From positions 3,615,024 to 3,679,023 of the forward strand of contig PTFA01000028.1 in assembly GCA_003342895.1 (NCBI GenBank): a DNA stretch of 64,000 nucleotides, read 5' to 3'. Shown one piece after another: positions 1 through 10,258 of the stretch (position 1 is its first letter; each line of letters opens with the position of its first letter). Made by a program: the position numbers and the translations under genes. The notes below the pieces were generated by a model. The model made no database searches and had not been told where the DNA came from. It saw only the letters and a list, made by a program, of their open reading frames with translations. This DNA comes from Casuarius casuarius (lineage: Eukaryota > Chordata > Aves > Casuariiformes > Casuariidae).

Positions 1-1183
1 AAATTTATCTTTGATAACACCAGACAAAATTCAACAATATTTAAACTAACATTCCTTCACCATCTTCAAATCATCCTTTTTAATCACAGGTAACATTATG
101 GAGATATCTTATAGGTTAACATCCTAGTGGTGAGAAAGACTGATCTTAGAAGCAGCAAGGTGGCAGGCTGGAAATTCACCAAAAAAAGCTTCAAATAAAA
201 ACTCCAACTAACACTGCTTTTTTTCTCCAGTTTCTAAAATAAATCAACTGTCATGAGTATTTTTGAGACTTCCTGCTTGTTTAAGTCATGGTATCTTCTT
301 GTGTATGGAACAAACCTTCACACGACACACTGAGGTACTCAGCACAGCAAAACCGGGCATCAATATAGCATGCAGGGCCATTGCATAGACAACTACATAA
401 AAACAGTAACCTATAGCAACATAGACTACGATGCCACTAGGAACTTAGAAAAGGAAATCTTCTTCTCAGATGCATGATTGCAGATTAAGACTTCTGCCAA
501 CATACGCAGCGCTGAATCAATAAACATGCAATTTGGTTACCCACCTATGATCAGTATCTTCTTGCTGTCTCCCTCTTCACCAAAATCATTGTGAAAAAAA
601 CTGGTCCTGACTTCCAATGCTATCTTATTAATCGATTTCCACTGAACAGCAACAAAGCTACTCAGAAAACAATAAAAATCCCTTTTGATTGAAATTTTGT
701 TTTCCAGGTATCTTTTTCCTCTAATTCTCATTAATTCTGACTGTGTAAAGAAGATTCACTAATTATAACTTCAAGCTTCATTCTCTTTAATCAGAAATTC
801 CTGTCTTTCCGCCTTGTCCAACATGCTGGCTATCATCAGTTACTTGATCACAAATTAATGCTTCAGGCAATCAGGCAGAAGTTCCTGCACACTTGACAGC
901 TGACCTGATTTCTTATCTATCTAATTATTTTGTTTTTCATTTCCTAAAGGCTTCATACCATATGTCTACCGAGAAAAAGGCAGCTATACAGAACACATCT
1001 TTTCAGTCCCTGAACATTTTATCTGCTTTGTTCGTGCTTTATACATCAAACTCTACAAAAAATGACCAAAAGAATGTAATAAAACACAGTATAGGAAATA
1101 TTCTTTCTAATTTTTAGCGCAATTACTACCACTAGGCCATAAATTAAATTCAGTAAAACAAGAAAATAATTTAAAACTTGTAC
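1..1183 (-). other. GFM2: GFM2 intron (no further exon recognised)
   Basis: AT-rich sequence downstream of the second GFM2 coding exon. I looked on the minus strand for the next expected segment, the P-loop region of the GTPase with AHIDAGKTT-type sequence, and did not find it. Short open frames here have no splice-site or homology support. No repeats were recognised. Confidence 0.5.
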
Positions 1184-1901
1184 CTGGTAGGGAACTGTGG
1201 TTTCTCTGACTACAGCTCCGTTGTGTCAGACTTCCTGTGACTCTCATATTTTGCTTCCAGAAATGCATACACTTAACAGGAAAATATCACAGAGAAAAGT
1301 TATTATTATAAATGATTACTTTGTAGATATATTTTTGCCAGTTGCAGAAAAGCAGATACAAATGAAATCTGCAGGAGCAGAAGTGTTGTTTGGTATTTAC
1401 ATAAACTCAGATTACCACCTATCTGGAAACAGGAGCACGAAGACAGTAGCACCAAGATTCAAACCAAGTCCAACTCCAAAAATACTTGTGAAGTCTAGTA
1501 GAAGTCTATGACTATATCAATATAAGTTGTCAACAGCTACAGTATTTTGACACGCCTAAGTATTTGTTTAAATTACATAAATTTAAAATGAATAATGCTA
1601 AGTAATCAAAATCACAGGTAACCAAAAAAGTTCACAGAAACATTACAAATACAGTTTCCACACTCTGACTTACGTGAAGCCTGAGTATAACAAGAAATAA
1701 ATTATATATTTTATTCAGATAATCTGTTTAATTTGAAGTCAAAACAAAAAAAATATGTCTATTCAGAGTAAATGAAGTATGGCTTTTGCTCATAGAGAGA
1801 GTATCAAAATTTGGGAAAAAGTTTACCTCATTGCACAAACTTGATGACTTCAACACATGCACTGAAAAATTCCTTCTAATACTCAACATTGTAGCTCCCA
1901 T
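1184..1901 (-). CDS. GFM2: GFM2, 5' part: ribosome-releasing factor 2 / mitochondrial elongation factor G2 (partial)
   Basis: GFM2 is a mitochondrial matrix GTPase that acts with the recycling factor MRRF to split ribosomes after termination. Only the N-terminal leader is here. Two coding exons are visible on the minus strand: 1827-1916 (acceptor CTGCAG, donor GTAAAC) and 1184-1271 (acceptor TTAAG, donor GTACAAG). They join in frame. From the second ATG (1887-1889) they read MLSIRRNFSVHV..., then CMHFWKQ..., and end RNHSSLPG. Human GFM2, as I recall it, starts MLTNLR and reaches RNCSSLPG at about residue 50, against 51 here. The segment is basic with no acidic cluster, as expected of a mitochondrial targeting peptide. 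An in-frame upstream ATG at 1899-1901 (MGAT-ML...) has the better start context. The GTPase exons were not found above position 1 and must lie outside the window. The head-to-head position beside NSA2 matches human 5q13 and supports the call. Confidence 0.8.
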
Positions 1902-2198
1902 GTCGAAAGATGGTCCCTGCAGAGATAAGTAAACATGGTATAAAACGCTTATGATAGAAAGCGGGTAACTACACTACTTCCATATAAAACGATCAAGAAA
2001 CTTATTGTTTTTTGTGTTAGTCAGATTATTCTTTTTCAGGTTATTGTTTTGCAAGTTAAATCCATGTCAGACCCATAAAAGAAACGGTATCAGGCCCTAA
2101 AAATGCAGCATAACCGTATGCCTACATGCACTAACACATTTGTCAAAGAAGGTTACAACCAGCAAAGCAAAAGAATTAGCAGCACAGTCCATACTCAC

Positions 2199-2266
2199 GC
2201 TCAGATAAAGCCCTGGCTGTAAATCGGTGAACCGCACGCAGCTCCTCTAGCCTCGGAGGTGGGGGG
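2199..2266 (-). other. GFM2: GFM2 non-coding first exon (5' UTR, 3' portion)
   Basis: The minus strand has a strong splice donor (AGC followed by GTGAGTATGG) with the exon edge at 2199. The exon is GC-rich, contains no ATG, and runs up into the assembly gap at 2267, so the transcription start is not visible. It would splice to the acceptor at 1917, where the first ATG of the transcript is met. The outer boundary is inferred. Confidence 0.6.
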
Positions 2267-3070
2267 NNNNNNNNNNNNNNNNNNNNNNNNNNNNNNNNNN
2301 NNNNNNNNNNNNNNNNGGGGGGGTGTTCTGGGTACGGCAAACAAACAAGACAAGTTTTTAAGCGTCTCCGAGGCTGCTGCGACACAACATCGAAGGGCAG
2401 AAGCTTAAACCACGCCTCGCCGACTGCTGCCCACGCAAGCGGCGCAGCCAACGACGCGCGTTTCGCGGTGGCTTTAGCAAGGAAAAAGCCGCCTCGGCTG
2501 CGCCCCGCTCCCACCTCGCCGCCAAACACCCGCTTTCTCCCGCCGTCCCAGGGCGCCGGGTCAGCAGCGGGGCGCGGCGGAGCCCCGCAGATCCCCCCGC
2601 TCATCTCGCCTCCCGCCCCCGCGGCCGCCCCGTCGCTCCCGGCCTCACCGCGCGCCCCCACCCCGGCGCTGCCGGACGCCGCGGCCCAGTGCGCAGCGGC
2701 GGGCCGCACTCCCAGAGCGCTCTGCGCCGGCGGAGCGGGACATGCTTCCTTTCCCTTCCGGCCGGCCCCCACCTGCTCATCGCTCCGAGTTCCGCCCCCC
2801 TGCCCCGGCCGGACCAGGACGGGGCGGCCAAAAGCGCCGCGCTGCCCTTCCGTCCGCGCCTTTCCCCCCTTCCCGGCGGCACTAAGGCGGGTGCGGAGTC
2901 CTCAGCAGGTGCAGGCAGCTGCTTCTCCCGCAGGCGGAACCAAAGCGTCTGAGGGAGCGTTCCCAGCCGGGGCCGCTTCTCAGAGGGACCACCCCTTCCG
3001 CTGCGCGTCAGCGAGCGAGGCGGCTGCTCGGCGCGGCCGTTGAGCGCGGGGGGCCGCCGCCGCCGCCGCC
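2200..3070. promoter_or_regulatory. Bidirectional CpG-island promoter between GFM2 and NSA2
   Basis: A very GC-rich, CpG-dense block sits between the minus-strand GFM2 first exon and the plus-strand NSA2 start codon. No clear TATA box is seen. The 5' leader of NSA2 ends in a run of GCC triplets just before its ATG at 3071. Divergent housekeeping gene pairs sharing a CpG island are common, and the human GFM2/NSA2 pair has this arrangement. Long open frames on both strands here are products of high GC content and have no coding support. Confidence 0.8.
2267..2316. other. Assembly gap (50 N) inside the GFM2/NSA2 CpG island
   Basis: Fifty undetermined bases, flanked on both sides by G runs (six or more). 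The round length suggests a nominal gap of unknown true size. It interrupts the probable GFM2 transcription start region. Confidence 0.95.
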
Positions 3071-6000
3071 ATGGTGAGAGGCGAGGGGAGAGGGCATGGG
3101 GAAGGGCGGCGGTGGGGGCCGGGCCTGGGTGGCGGCCGTTACCTGCTGACGGCGCCGGCTGCTCGCCCCCAGCCGCAGAACGAGCACATCGAGCTGCACC
3201 GCAAGCGGCACGGGCGCCGCCTCGACTACCATGAGAGGAGGAGGAAGAAGGAGGGCCGCGAGGCTCACGAGCGGTCGAGGAAGGCCAAGAAAATGATAGG
3301 GCTGAAGGCCAAGCTCTACCACAAGCAGCGCCACGCTGAGAAGATACAAATGAAAAAGACGTGAGTATCCCCCGGCTCTGTGGGAGGGTCCGGTTCGGGT
3401 AAGCATAATATTAGGTGTGAAGGCAGTTAGACCTAACATTTACTGGGGTGATACGTTATACTTTGAATTACTGTTGCAGTTGTAGGAGAAAGGGCTTTAT
3501 TGCCACAGTTAAGGTCTTCCTGTCTTCCTCTCTTCTCTCTGGGTGTTTCTGCCATTAGTAGTTAACGATAGTTCTGTTCTTACAAGCAATCGGTAAGATA
3601 TGTGTTAACTAGCAATAGTGATTATTAAAGTGTAATCGTGACAAAAATACAAATGCATTTGTGTGGGGTTTTTACCTTCACTCCTATGTTACTGTAAAAA
3701 AATACCTCCTATTAATAGAAAAAGTACAGTAACGTACAGTGTATGTTCAAGCAGAACCAGGCTTGTCTTCCAGGATAAATCACAATATCAAGCTTAGATT
3801 AAAAAAAGCATTTTTCTCAGAACTTTCTCTATTGTTCAGGACTTGAAAACAAAAATATTTACAGCATTCATTTATTGCTAATGAACTTAGTATCTATTAC
3901 CACGTGTTGTTTTTGTTGTTCTCCAAGTGTAGCCAGTTATTTTCTCAGCTGCTTGTAAGATACTGAGTTTGACTATAGGTTGGGGGGGTTGTTTAGGGGT
4001 TGTTTTGTTTGTTTGTTTTGAAAACAGCCTCACAGGTAACAGCACATGACTACTTCAGTGCCTTTACAGACACACCACACTCAAACTTAACTGCTGCCAT
4101 CAAGCCTCAAAAGAGTAGCAGAATTTTATTTTTTCAGAGAGGAAGGCTATTAACTCTCAAAGTGCTTGGCTGAGAGAGTTACAGTGCTTGTTTTGAGCCG
4201 TTCAGAAATTTCTTAGCAAGTATTACGTATTCCTGTCTTGATAGAAATTGTCAGGCTTCCCATGCACTCTGTATAGTCTATCAGAATTGTTATATTAAGT
4301 GAGATCACCAGTTTGCCATGAAAAATACTTAGGATTAATCCTTCAATATAAGTGTGTACTACTTTAATTTGTTTACAAATACATCTCTTCAAAAGTAAGC
4401 TATGAGTAGTCACAAGTTTAAGGTGAAAGGAGTTTTTCATATCTCATCTACAAAAGTACTTTTTTCTGCTCTCAATGCTGAGTGGGTTTTAAAAAAGTCT
4501 TTCTTTTCTTGCAGCATTAAAATGCATGAAAAGAGGAATACAAAGGAAAAGAATGATGAAAAAACACCTAAAGGAGCTGTACCAGCATACCTGTTGGACA
4601 GAGAGGGCCAGTCCCGAGCTAAAGTTCTCTCTAACATGATCAAACAGAAGAGAAAAGAAAAAGCTGTAAGTAGCACTATTAATAAATGCAGATACTTACT
4701 GTTGCTTGTGATGATGACCACTTTGAATTGTTGATGCTCAGATGACTCACAGCCTGCAAGCAAAGTCTAAATATTGATATTGTACAAAACCTAAAACTTC
4801 AAATCGCTTAGCCATTTAGGACAAAATAAGCATATGCAATATCTTATAAATTTAATTGTTAACTAAACTGAGAAGCTGCAAGTTCTATAAGAGGTATGGT
4901 TTACAACTTTGCTTTAGTGAAATTGTATTTTATTCTTTGTCTTCTTTCATTTACCAATGCTGCATGCATATAAGACTACTAGCTTTTTTTTTTCTTTTCC
5001 TTCTTTCCTCTAGGGGAAATGGGAGGTTCCTGTGCCAAAAGTCCGTGCACAAGGAGAAACAGAAGTTTTAAAAGTGATCCGTACAGGAAAGAGAAAGAAG
5101 AAAGCCTGGAAGAGAATGGTTACAAAAGTTTGCTTTGTTGGAGATGGCTTTACTAGGAAACCTCCTAAATATGAACGATTCATTCGACCAATGGTAATGT
5201 TCTTGAGACTTAAAAAAATATTTAAGTAATTCTGTTTACTTGCTGCTCTGAGTTCCAGTGTCAAGGAGACATTGTTTTATGATAACACACTTGGTTAATC
5301 TACTGATACAGAATATTCTTATTAGTATGTTTGAAGAAATCTAAACTTAGAATACCTTGGGGGTGGGCCCCTGCAGTCATCCCTCTGTCTACACTGAAAT
5401 ATCTCTATGCTTATTGGCATCCTCTGAATTACAGGAGGAAGTTAAAGCTACCAGCTCCCAAATTAGCATAGGACAGTCTCTGATGGAAGCACTTTGACGT
5501 AGCATATAAAGCTGATGGCATCTTTCTTTTTCAAACTGCTGCGATTCTGTGTGTTGAAGAGGCCTGGGCTCTCTGCTTCCTCTCTCTGGTCTGTTGATGA
5601 GCAGCAGCAGCCAGCCTGAAGCACAGCAGTGCCAGTAGGCAAGGGAAGTGCTGCGTCTCCAGCCTGGCCTTTTCTTAGATGGGTGTAAGAACAATTTGTG
5701 GGCTCTAGCTGCCTGGCGGTGCACAGAAGTTAGACTGTCCAGGACAGTGTAGTTTTACTATAAACAGCTGCTCCTGTTTCCTCACAGGAAAAGACAAAAG
5801 CATTTGTTGCCTGTTGGATTATATTCTGTTACTAATTCACTATCTTACACAGAGGCCTTTAATAGATTTTTACTGACACAAAGGGTTACAGTACTGAGTA
5901 GTAAAGTCTCCTTTGCAAAGCACTTTCAGGTCACTAGATAGAAAGTGCTATAAGAGATGGGTGTTTAATATTAAAACATGTGAAAGATTTTTTAGGTTTA

Positions 6001-7349
6001 CAAGAAGTAAAAGAAAAATCTCAAGTCTGAAAACCAGTAAGACTGTGAAATGCTTTACCATTAGGTCCTGATTTCTTCGTGGGACAGAAGCCATCTGTGG
6101 TAGCAAGCATTCTTCTTGCACTACTATTAAAAACTGGCATCCTGAAAATATACATAAAGAATTTCATCTCACCTTGTCATTAATCAGGCTTTAACAAGTC
6201 TAGCATTTTACAGTAGATAGATAATGAAACAACTTAGAATATAAAGTGTTATTTCTACTCTCTTAAAATACATGAAGCTGAGGACATAATGCTAAAAGTG
6301 TTAAATTAATCATAAGAGCTTGAAATATTAACTTGTTCTAACACCCCTTATACAATAGGGCTTACGTTTCAAGAAGGCACATGTGACACATCCTGAACTT
6401 AAAGCTACTTTTTGCCTACCTATCCTTGGTGTAAAGAAGAATCCTTCTTCTCCTTTGTATACAACATTGGGTGTAATTACCAAAGGTACCGTCATTGAGG
6501 TGAACGTGAGTGAGCTTGGCCTTGTGACCCAAGGAGGCAAAGTGATCTGGGGTAAGTAGCCAAGCTAGCTGTACTGCAGAACTAGTTTTAAAATTTTAAC
6601 GGTACATGAGACAATAGAGATTTAAGCCTGCGTCCTATAAATTGTCAGCATTGATCCGTTCTTAAATGTTAGTTTGGGGCTGTAGCAGAAGCAACCACTA
6701 GACAGCTATAAAAATGCAAGTTGCAAGTTTTAATCTCAGGCTTTTGCTTCACATTTTGAACATCAAATTAGGTAAAGTTCAGCAAAATGGCTTCACTTAC
6801 TTGGCTATGTTTTGTATTAACCAGTGCTACAAGTCTATAATGACCTAACCACATGAACTATGAATGGTCACGTTAGGGTTTTGGCGGAACTTCTGACTAG
6901 AAGTGTCTTACAGGATCAAGCTGACTTGTACTACAGTCCAAGCCAGCCTCCCTGTTAAAAACTTGTGGAGGCTTTTTGTTTGTGTGTTTGGGTTTTGTGG
7001 GGGTGTGTTGTTGTTGTTTTTGTTTTTTTTTTAAATGTACTGAGAACTTGAAATGATACATTTACAAAACAGCCTGAAAAATATTTTGAAAAATCTCATT
7101 TCCAGCTCAGCAGAAACTGGATTTTGATTTCAAAATGCATTTCTCTTGGAACAGGAGTTTCCTAGACTTATAAACAGACTTGTGGATTAAACATGCAAAC
7201 ATGGAAAATTCTGATTTAGTTTATTATGTGCAAACTACAAGCTTTACGAGGCACTTAAATTTAACTCCCTTTTCTCTTTAGGGAAATATGCACAGGTAAC
7301 AAACAATCCAGAAAATGATGGCTGCATTAATGCAGTTCTACTTGTCTAA
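3071..7349 (+). CDS. NSA2: NSA2 ribosome biogenesis factor (complete, 6 coding exons)
   Basis: NSA2 (TINP1) is a nucleolar protein of the eS8-related family, needed for maturation of pre-60S particles and ITS2-containing pre-rRNA. Coding exons are 3071-3073, 3173-3360, 4515-4665, 5014-5193, 6359-6551 and 7282-7349. All have GT donors and AG acceptors. The sum is 783 bases, that is 260 residues plus stop, the same length as I recall for human NSA2. The first coding exon carries only the ATG, and the next begins [12 protein letters not shown]. Other recognisable segments are [60 protein letters not shown] and [19 protein letters not shown], ending NAVLLV. The N-terminal third is strongly basic, fitting nucleolar targeting and RNA binding. 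The start is fixed by the GCC-rich Kozak context and by homology. No frameshift or missing exon is seen. Confidence 0.97.
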
Positions 7350-7565
7350 GTGGTATCCAAGACTAAGCGATGGACACAAGCTCCCACAAAATCAGTGCAG
7401 TTTCAACACGTTTGCACGATCTCTGGAATGTTCAACCACTGAAGAACACTGACCCCACAAGCTGGTGAGGAACTTAAACTTGCCAGACTGACTGCTCAGA
7501 TTTTTATATTTATTATCTGTTTGTTCAGCTGAACATTGTCCAAATAAAGTGAATCAATTTTCACG
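7350..7565 (+). other. NSA2: NSA2 3' UTR with polyadenylation signal
   Basis: Directly downstream of the NSA2 stop codon (7347-7349). A canonical AATAAA lies at 7543-7548, followed by AT-rich then GT-containing sequence, so cleavage is expected near 7565. The signal is visible; the exact cleavage site is inferred. Confidence 0.8.
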
Positions 7566-8558
7566 TTTTGCTAATGTGGTGTGGATTTAACTTAAATCAT
7601 CTTGGTCTTTTTACAGTAGCAATTTTCTGGTTTAAATTCATAGCATAAATATGCTGTGCTCAGTTCTTAGTGGTGGGAAATGCAGCTGTTATCTCCCATG
7701 ATGGCAAGACTGGGAACTCTACTGTAATAGCTGTAGGTATAGAAGAGCATGTTAACTTGCATTCTGCTGCTGGAGAATCAGTACAACTGGACGAGTAAAT
7801 GTTAACTCAAACATGTGCTTGAGATAACATCAGCAGCACAGTGGTGGGAGGAGATGACTAGAAGGGTGTTTATTTCTTTTTCATTTTTCTTCCTTTCTTC
7901 CTGTATCCATGACTGCATTACAGGAAAGAGCAAGTGCTTCCATGCAGAACAGTTTTACAAGTTCAAATTGTAAAGTTTTGGTGGTTTAAAAAAAAATTGG
8001 AAGTTAGAGAATGGCGTGATAACACTGATACTACAACTACTCATAGCCATCATGGTGGTTTTAAGAAACGTTCAAGTTAAACTGAAGTCACAAGCATCAG
8101 CTGGTCAACGTATGTTTAGCTTGCATCCTCAGAAAATACAAGAAACAAAAGCTGCTTCTAAACAGGAAGTTATCAATTAGTGATACTGTACTTAAACTGT
8201 ATCAGTAATCTTCCAAGCTACAACTAACTTTAAAGTCAAGAATTTGGTAATAAAACAAATACACACACATTCATTGTGTTCCCACTCTTAAGTAGTACTT
8301 GAAGCCAAAGAGCTTTTAACATGAATTCAAAGTCAAATCATTATGAAGAGTTTCTCCAGTTTTATGAATGCATTTTTACCCTGCAGTGTTTTAAGAAAAA
8401 AAGCTTTTAAAGCTCTTTTCAGAAGCCAGACAGAGTAAACAGTTGTTCAACTCATTTTTTTCTGGTCTTTACAATAATGAAAGTTTAAGACTAGTGATTA
8501 CTGTGTCCATGTCTCACACACAATAAGCCACAGAAGGAGGTAGTTTGGCAGATAAAAC
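7566..8558. other. Intergenic sequence between NSA2 and the CR1 copy
   Basis: AT-rich, with no open frame, RNA gene or repeat that I can support. Confidence 0.5.
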
Positions 8559-9000
8559 ATAGAATCACAGAATGGTTGAGGCTGGAAAGGACCTGTGGAG
8601 ATTGTGTTAAGCAGGGGGTTGGGCCAGATAGTCAACTAGAACAGGCTGCTCAGAACATTGTCCAGTCAGGTTTTGAGTATCTCCAAAGATGGAGACTCCA
8701 CAACCTCTGGGCAACTGGTTCCATGTATACAAAAACAAAAAAAGAAAAAGCCCTCTCTCCTCAAATTCAAATGGAATTTCTTTTATTTCAATATATGCCC
8801 ACTGCCTCTTGTCCTGTCACCAGGCACCACTGAGAAGAATCTGCCTCCATCTTCTTTACACCCTCCTATGGTATTTATATACATTGGTAAGATCCTCCCC
8901 AAGCCTTCACTTCTCCAGGTTGAACAGTTCCAGCTATCTCAGCCTCCTCATATGAGAAAGATGATTAAAGGACTGGAGGATTTGTGGCCCTAATAGTATT
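8559..9000 (-). mobile_element. CR1 LINE, 3' fragment, reverse orientation
   Basis: Reads as the reverse complement of an avian CR1 3' end. It opens with GAATCACAGAATGGTTGAGG then a TGGAAAGGACCT-type segment. It continues with GGAGACTCCACAACCTCTGG, a CTTGTCCTGTCAC stretch, and TCTCAGCC...TCATATGAGAAAGATG. These are the usual CR1 landmarks in order. The copy is 5'-truncated and diverged. Open frames across it are repeat-derived. Confidence 0.9.
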
Positions 9001-10258
9001 TCCAGACCTATAACTCTAGCCAGGAAGTCAAACTGGCTGCTTTTTGTACCAGCTTGGTAATTTCTCTTACACTACCTGATAGAGGCAATACTTTTTTTTT
9101 TAATTTTTTTAAACTATACCTAGGTTTTCTCCTCTCACTGAGTCTAGTCTAGGGCAATGTGTTAAACTAATAAAATAGCCTGTAACTTAGCAGGATTTTT
9201 ACTTATTTGTGAGTAAAGGGAATGATTTGAAGCTGAGAGGGTCACAAGCAGGTCATTTGCTTGGAGAGAAGAAATTTTGTCAAGATAGGTGAGCCTGCAT
9301 TTAAGGACTTCCTACTTCACCTTTTACTGCGCATTAACAAATAACATGAAGAGTATTCTAATTTTCTGTTGCACAGTTGGGTTCTCCCTCATGAAGTACA
9401 GCTACCTCAAGAACACTACTACATTTTTTTTAATGTTGTAAATACATGATTTCTTGTTAGATGAATAATAAAACTTTTGCAATGAAAAATACATTCTTGC
9501 AACACTTTGATGGAGCTGCACAAAGCAAGACTTTCTCTCAATATTTGTAACATCACATTGTGTGTTGCCTTTAAAAAAAATGAAGTTCTGTACGGAATGT
9601 ATTGCAGAATTTCTAATTGGCTTGTCTATACCAAAATAGACTAACTAGATTAAACTGCTAAGTTTATACCAACTACGCAGGATGGTGTAAACTGCAGATC
9701 ACCTAACTATAACATTCAGAACAGCCTGTTCTAAAGCCTTCTTTAAAAAGATCTGATGTATAAGCCAATTGAAGTACAGCAAATTGTTTTAATAGGTTAA
9801 AAAAATTCATTTAATAATTTTGAGCTTTTAAAGCTCCTTGGTAGTATACAGACTGTAAAATAATGCTAAATGTGATGATAGCTATACATTTTGCTCTAGT
9901 GAACTAATGCAACTAGAAAGATGCCTCCTGTATAGCAGAGAGGACTCAAATACTAAAAACCAGGAAAAAAAAAATCACAAAATATAAGTTTAATTACTAG
10001 TTCAAAACATTTCAAAACCAGTCAAGACAATACTAAAAAAAGGAAAAACTGAAACACACTGTAACAAGACTTAATACAGTACTGTAGAATAGTAACACAT
10101 CTTTCATAAGATTTATAAACAGCAGATTTATAACAGGGTATCACTACTTCAGAAAACATCTAACACCACATTTATGAAAATAAATTTAGAAGTGTATCCT
10201 CTTGGAAATAAAATTTTATAATGGTCACTCAGAGCAGAAAAGCTGAAACTTAGGCCTA
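9001..10258. other. Intergenic sequence, no gene recognised
   Basis: AT-rich spacer between the CR1 copy and the furthest plausible FAM169A polyadenylation site. No coding or RNA feature is supported. The far end of the FAM169A 3' UTR could extend into it. Confidence 0.4.

Noticed and set aside
537..731. Minus-strand open frame ending NDFGEEGDSKKILIIGG before a GT
   Set aside because: I considered it as the next GFM2 exon, but it does not resemble the expected region before the GTPase P-loop and has no good acceptor. Treated as intron.
2176..3043. Long open frames on both strands in the GFM2/NSA2 CpG island
   Set aside because: High GC content removes stop codons. The products are Ala/Pro/Arg-rich with no homology, and one crosses an assembly gap.
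8576..8993. Overlapping open frames of 85-111 codons
   Set aside because: They lie within a reverse CR1 copy in non-coding orientation.
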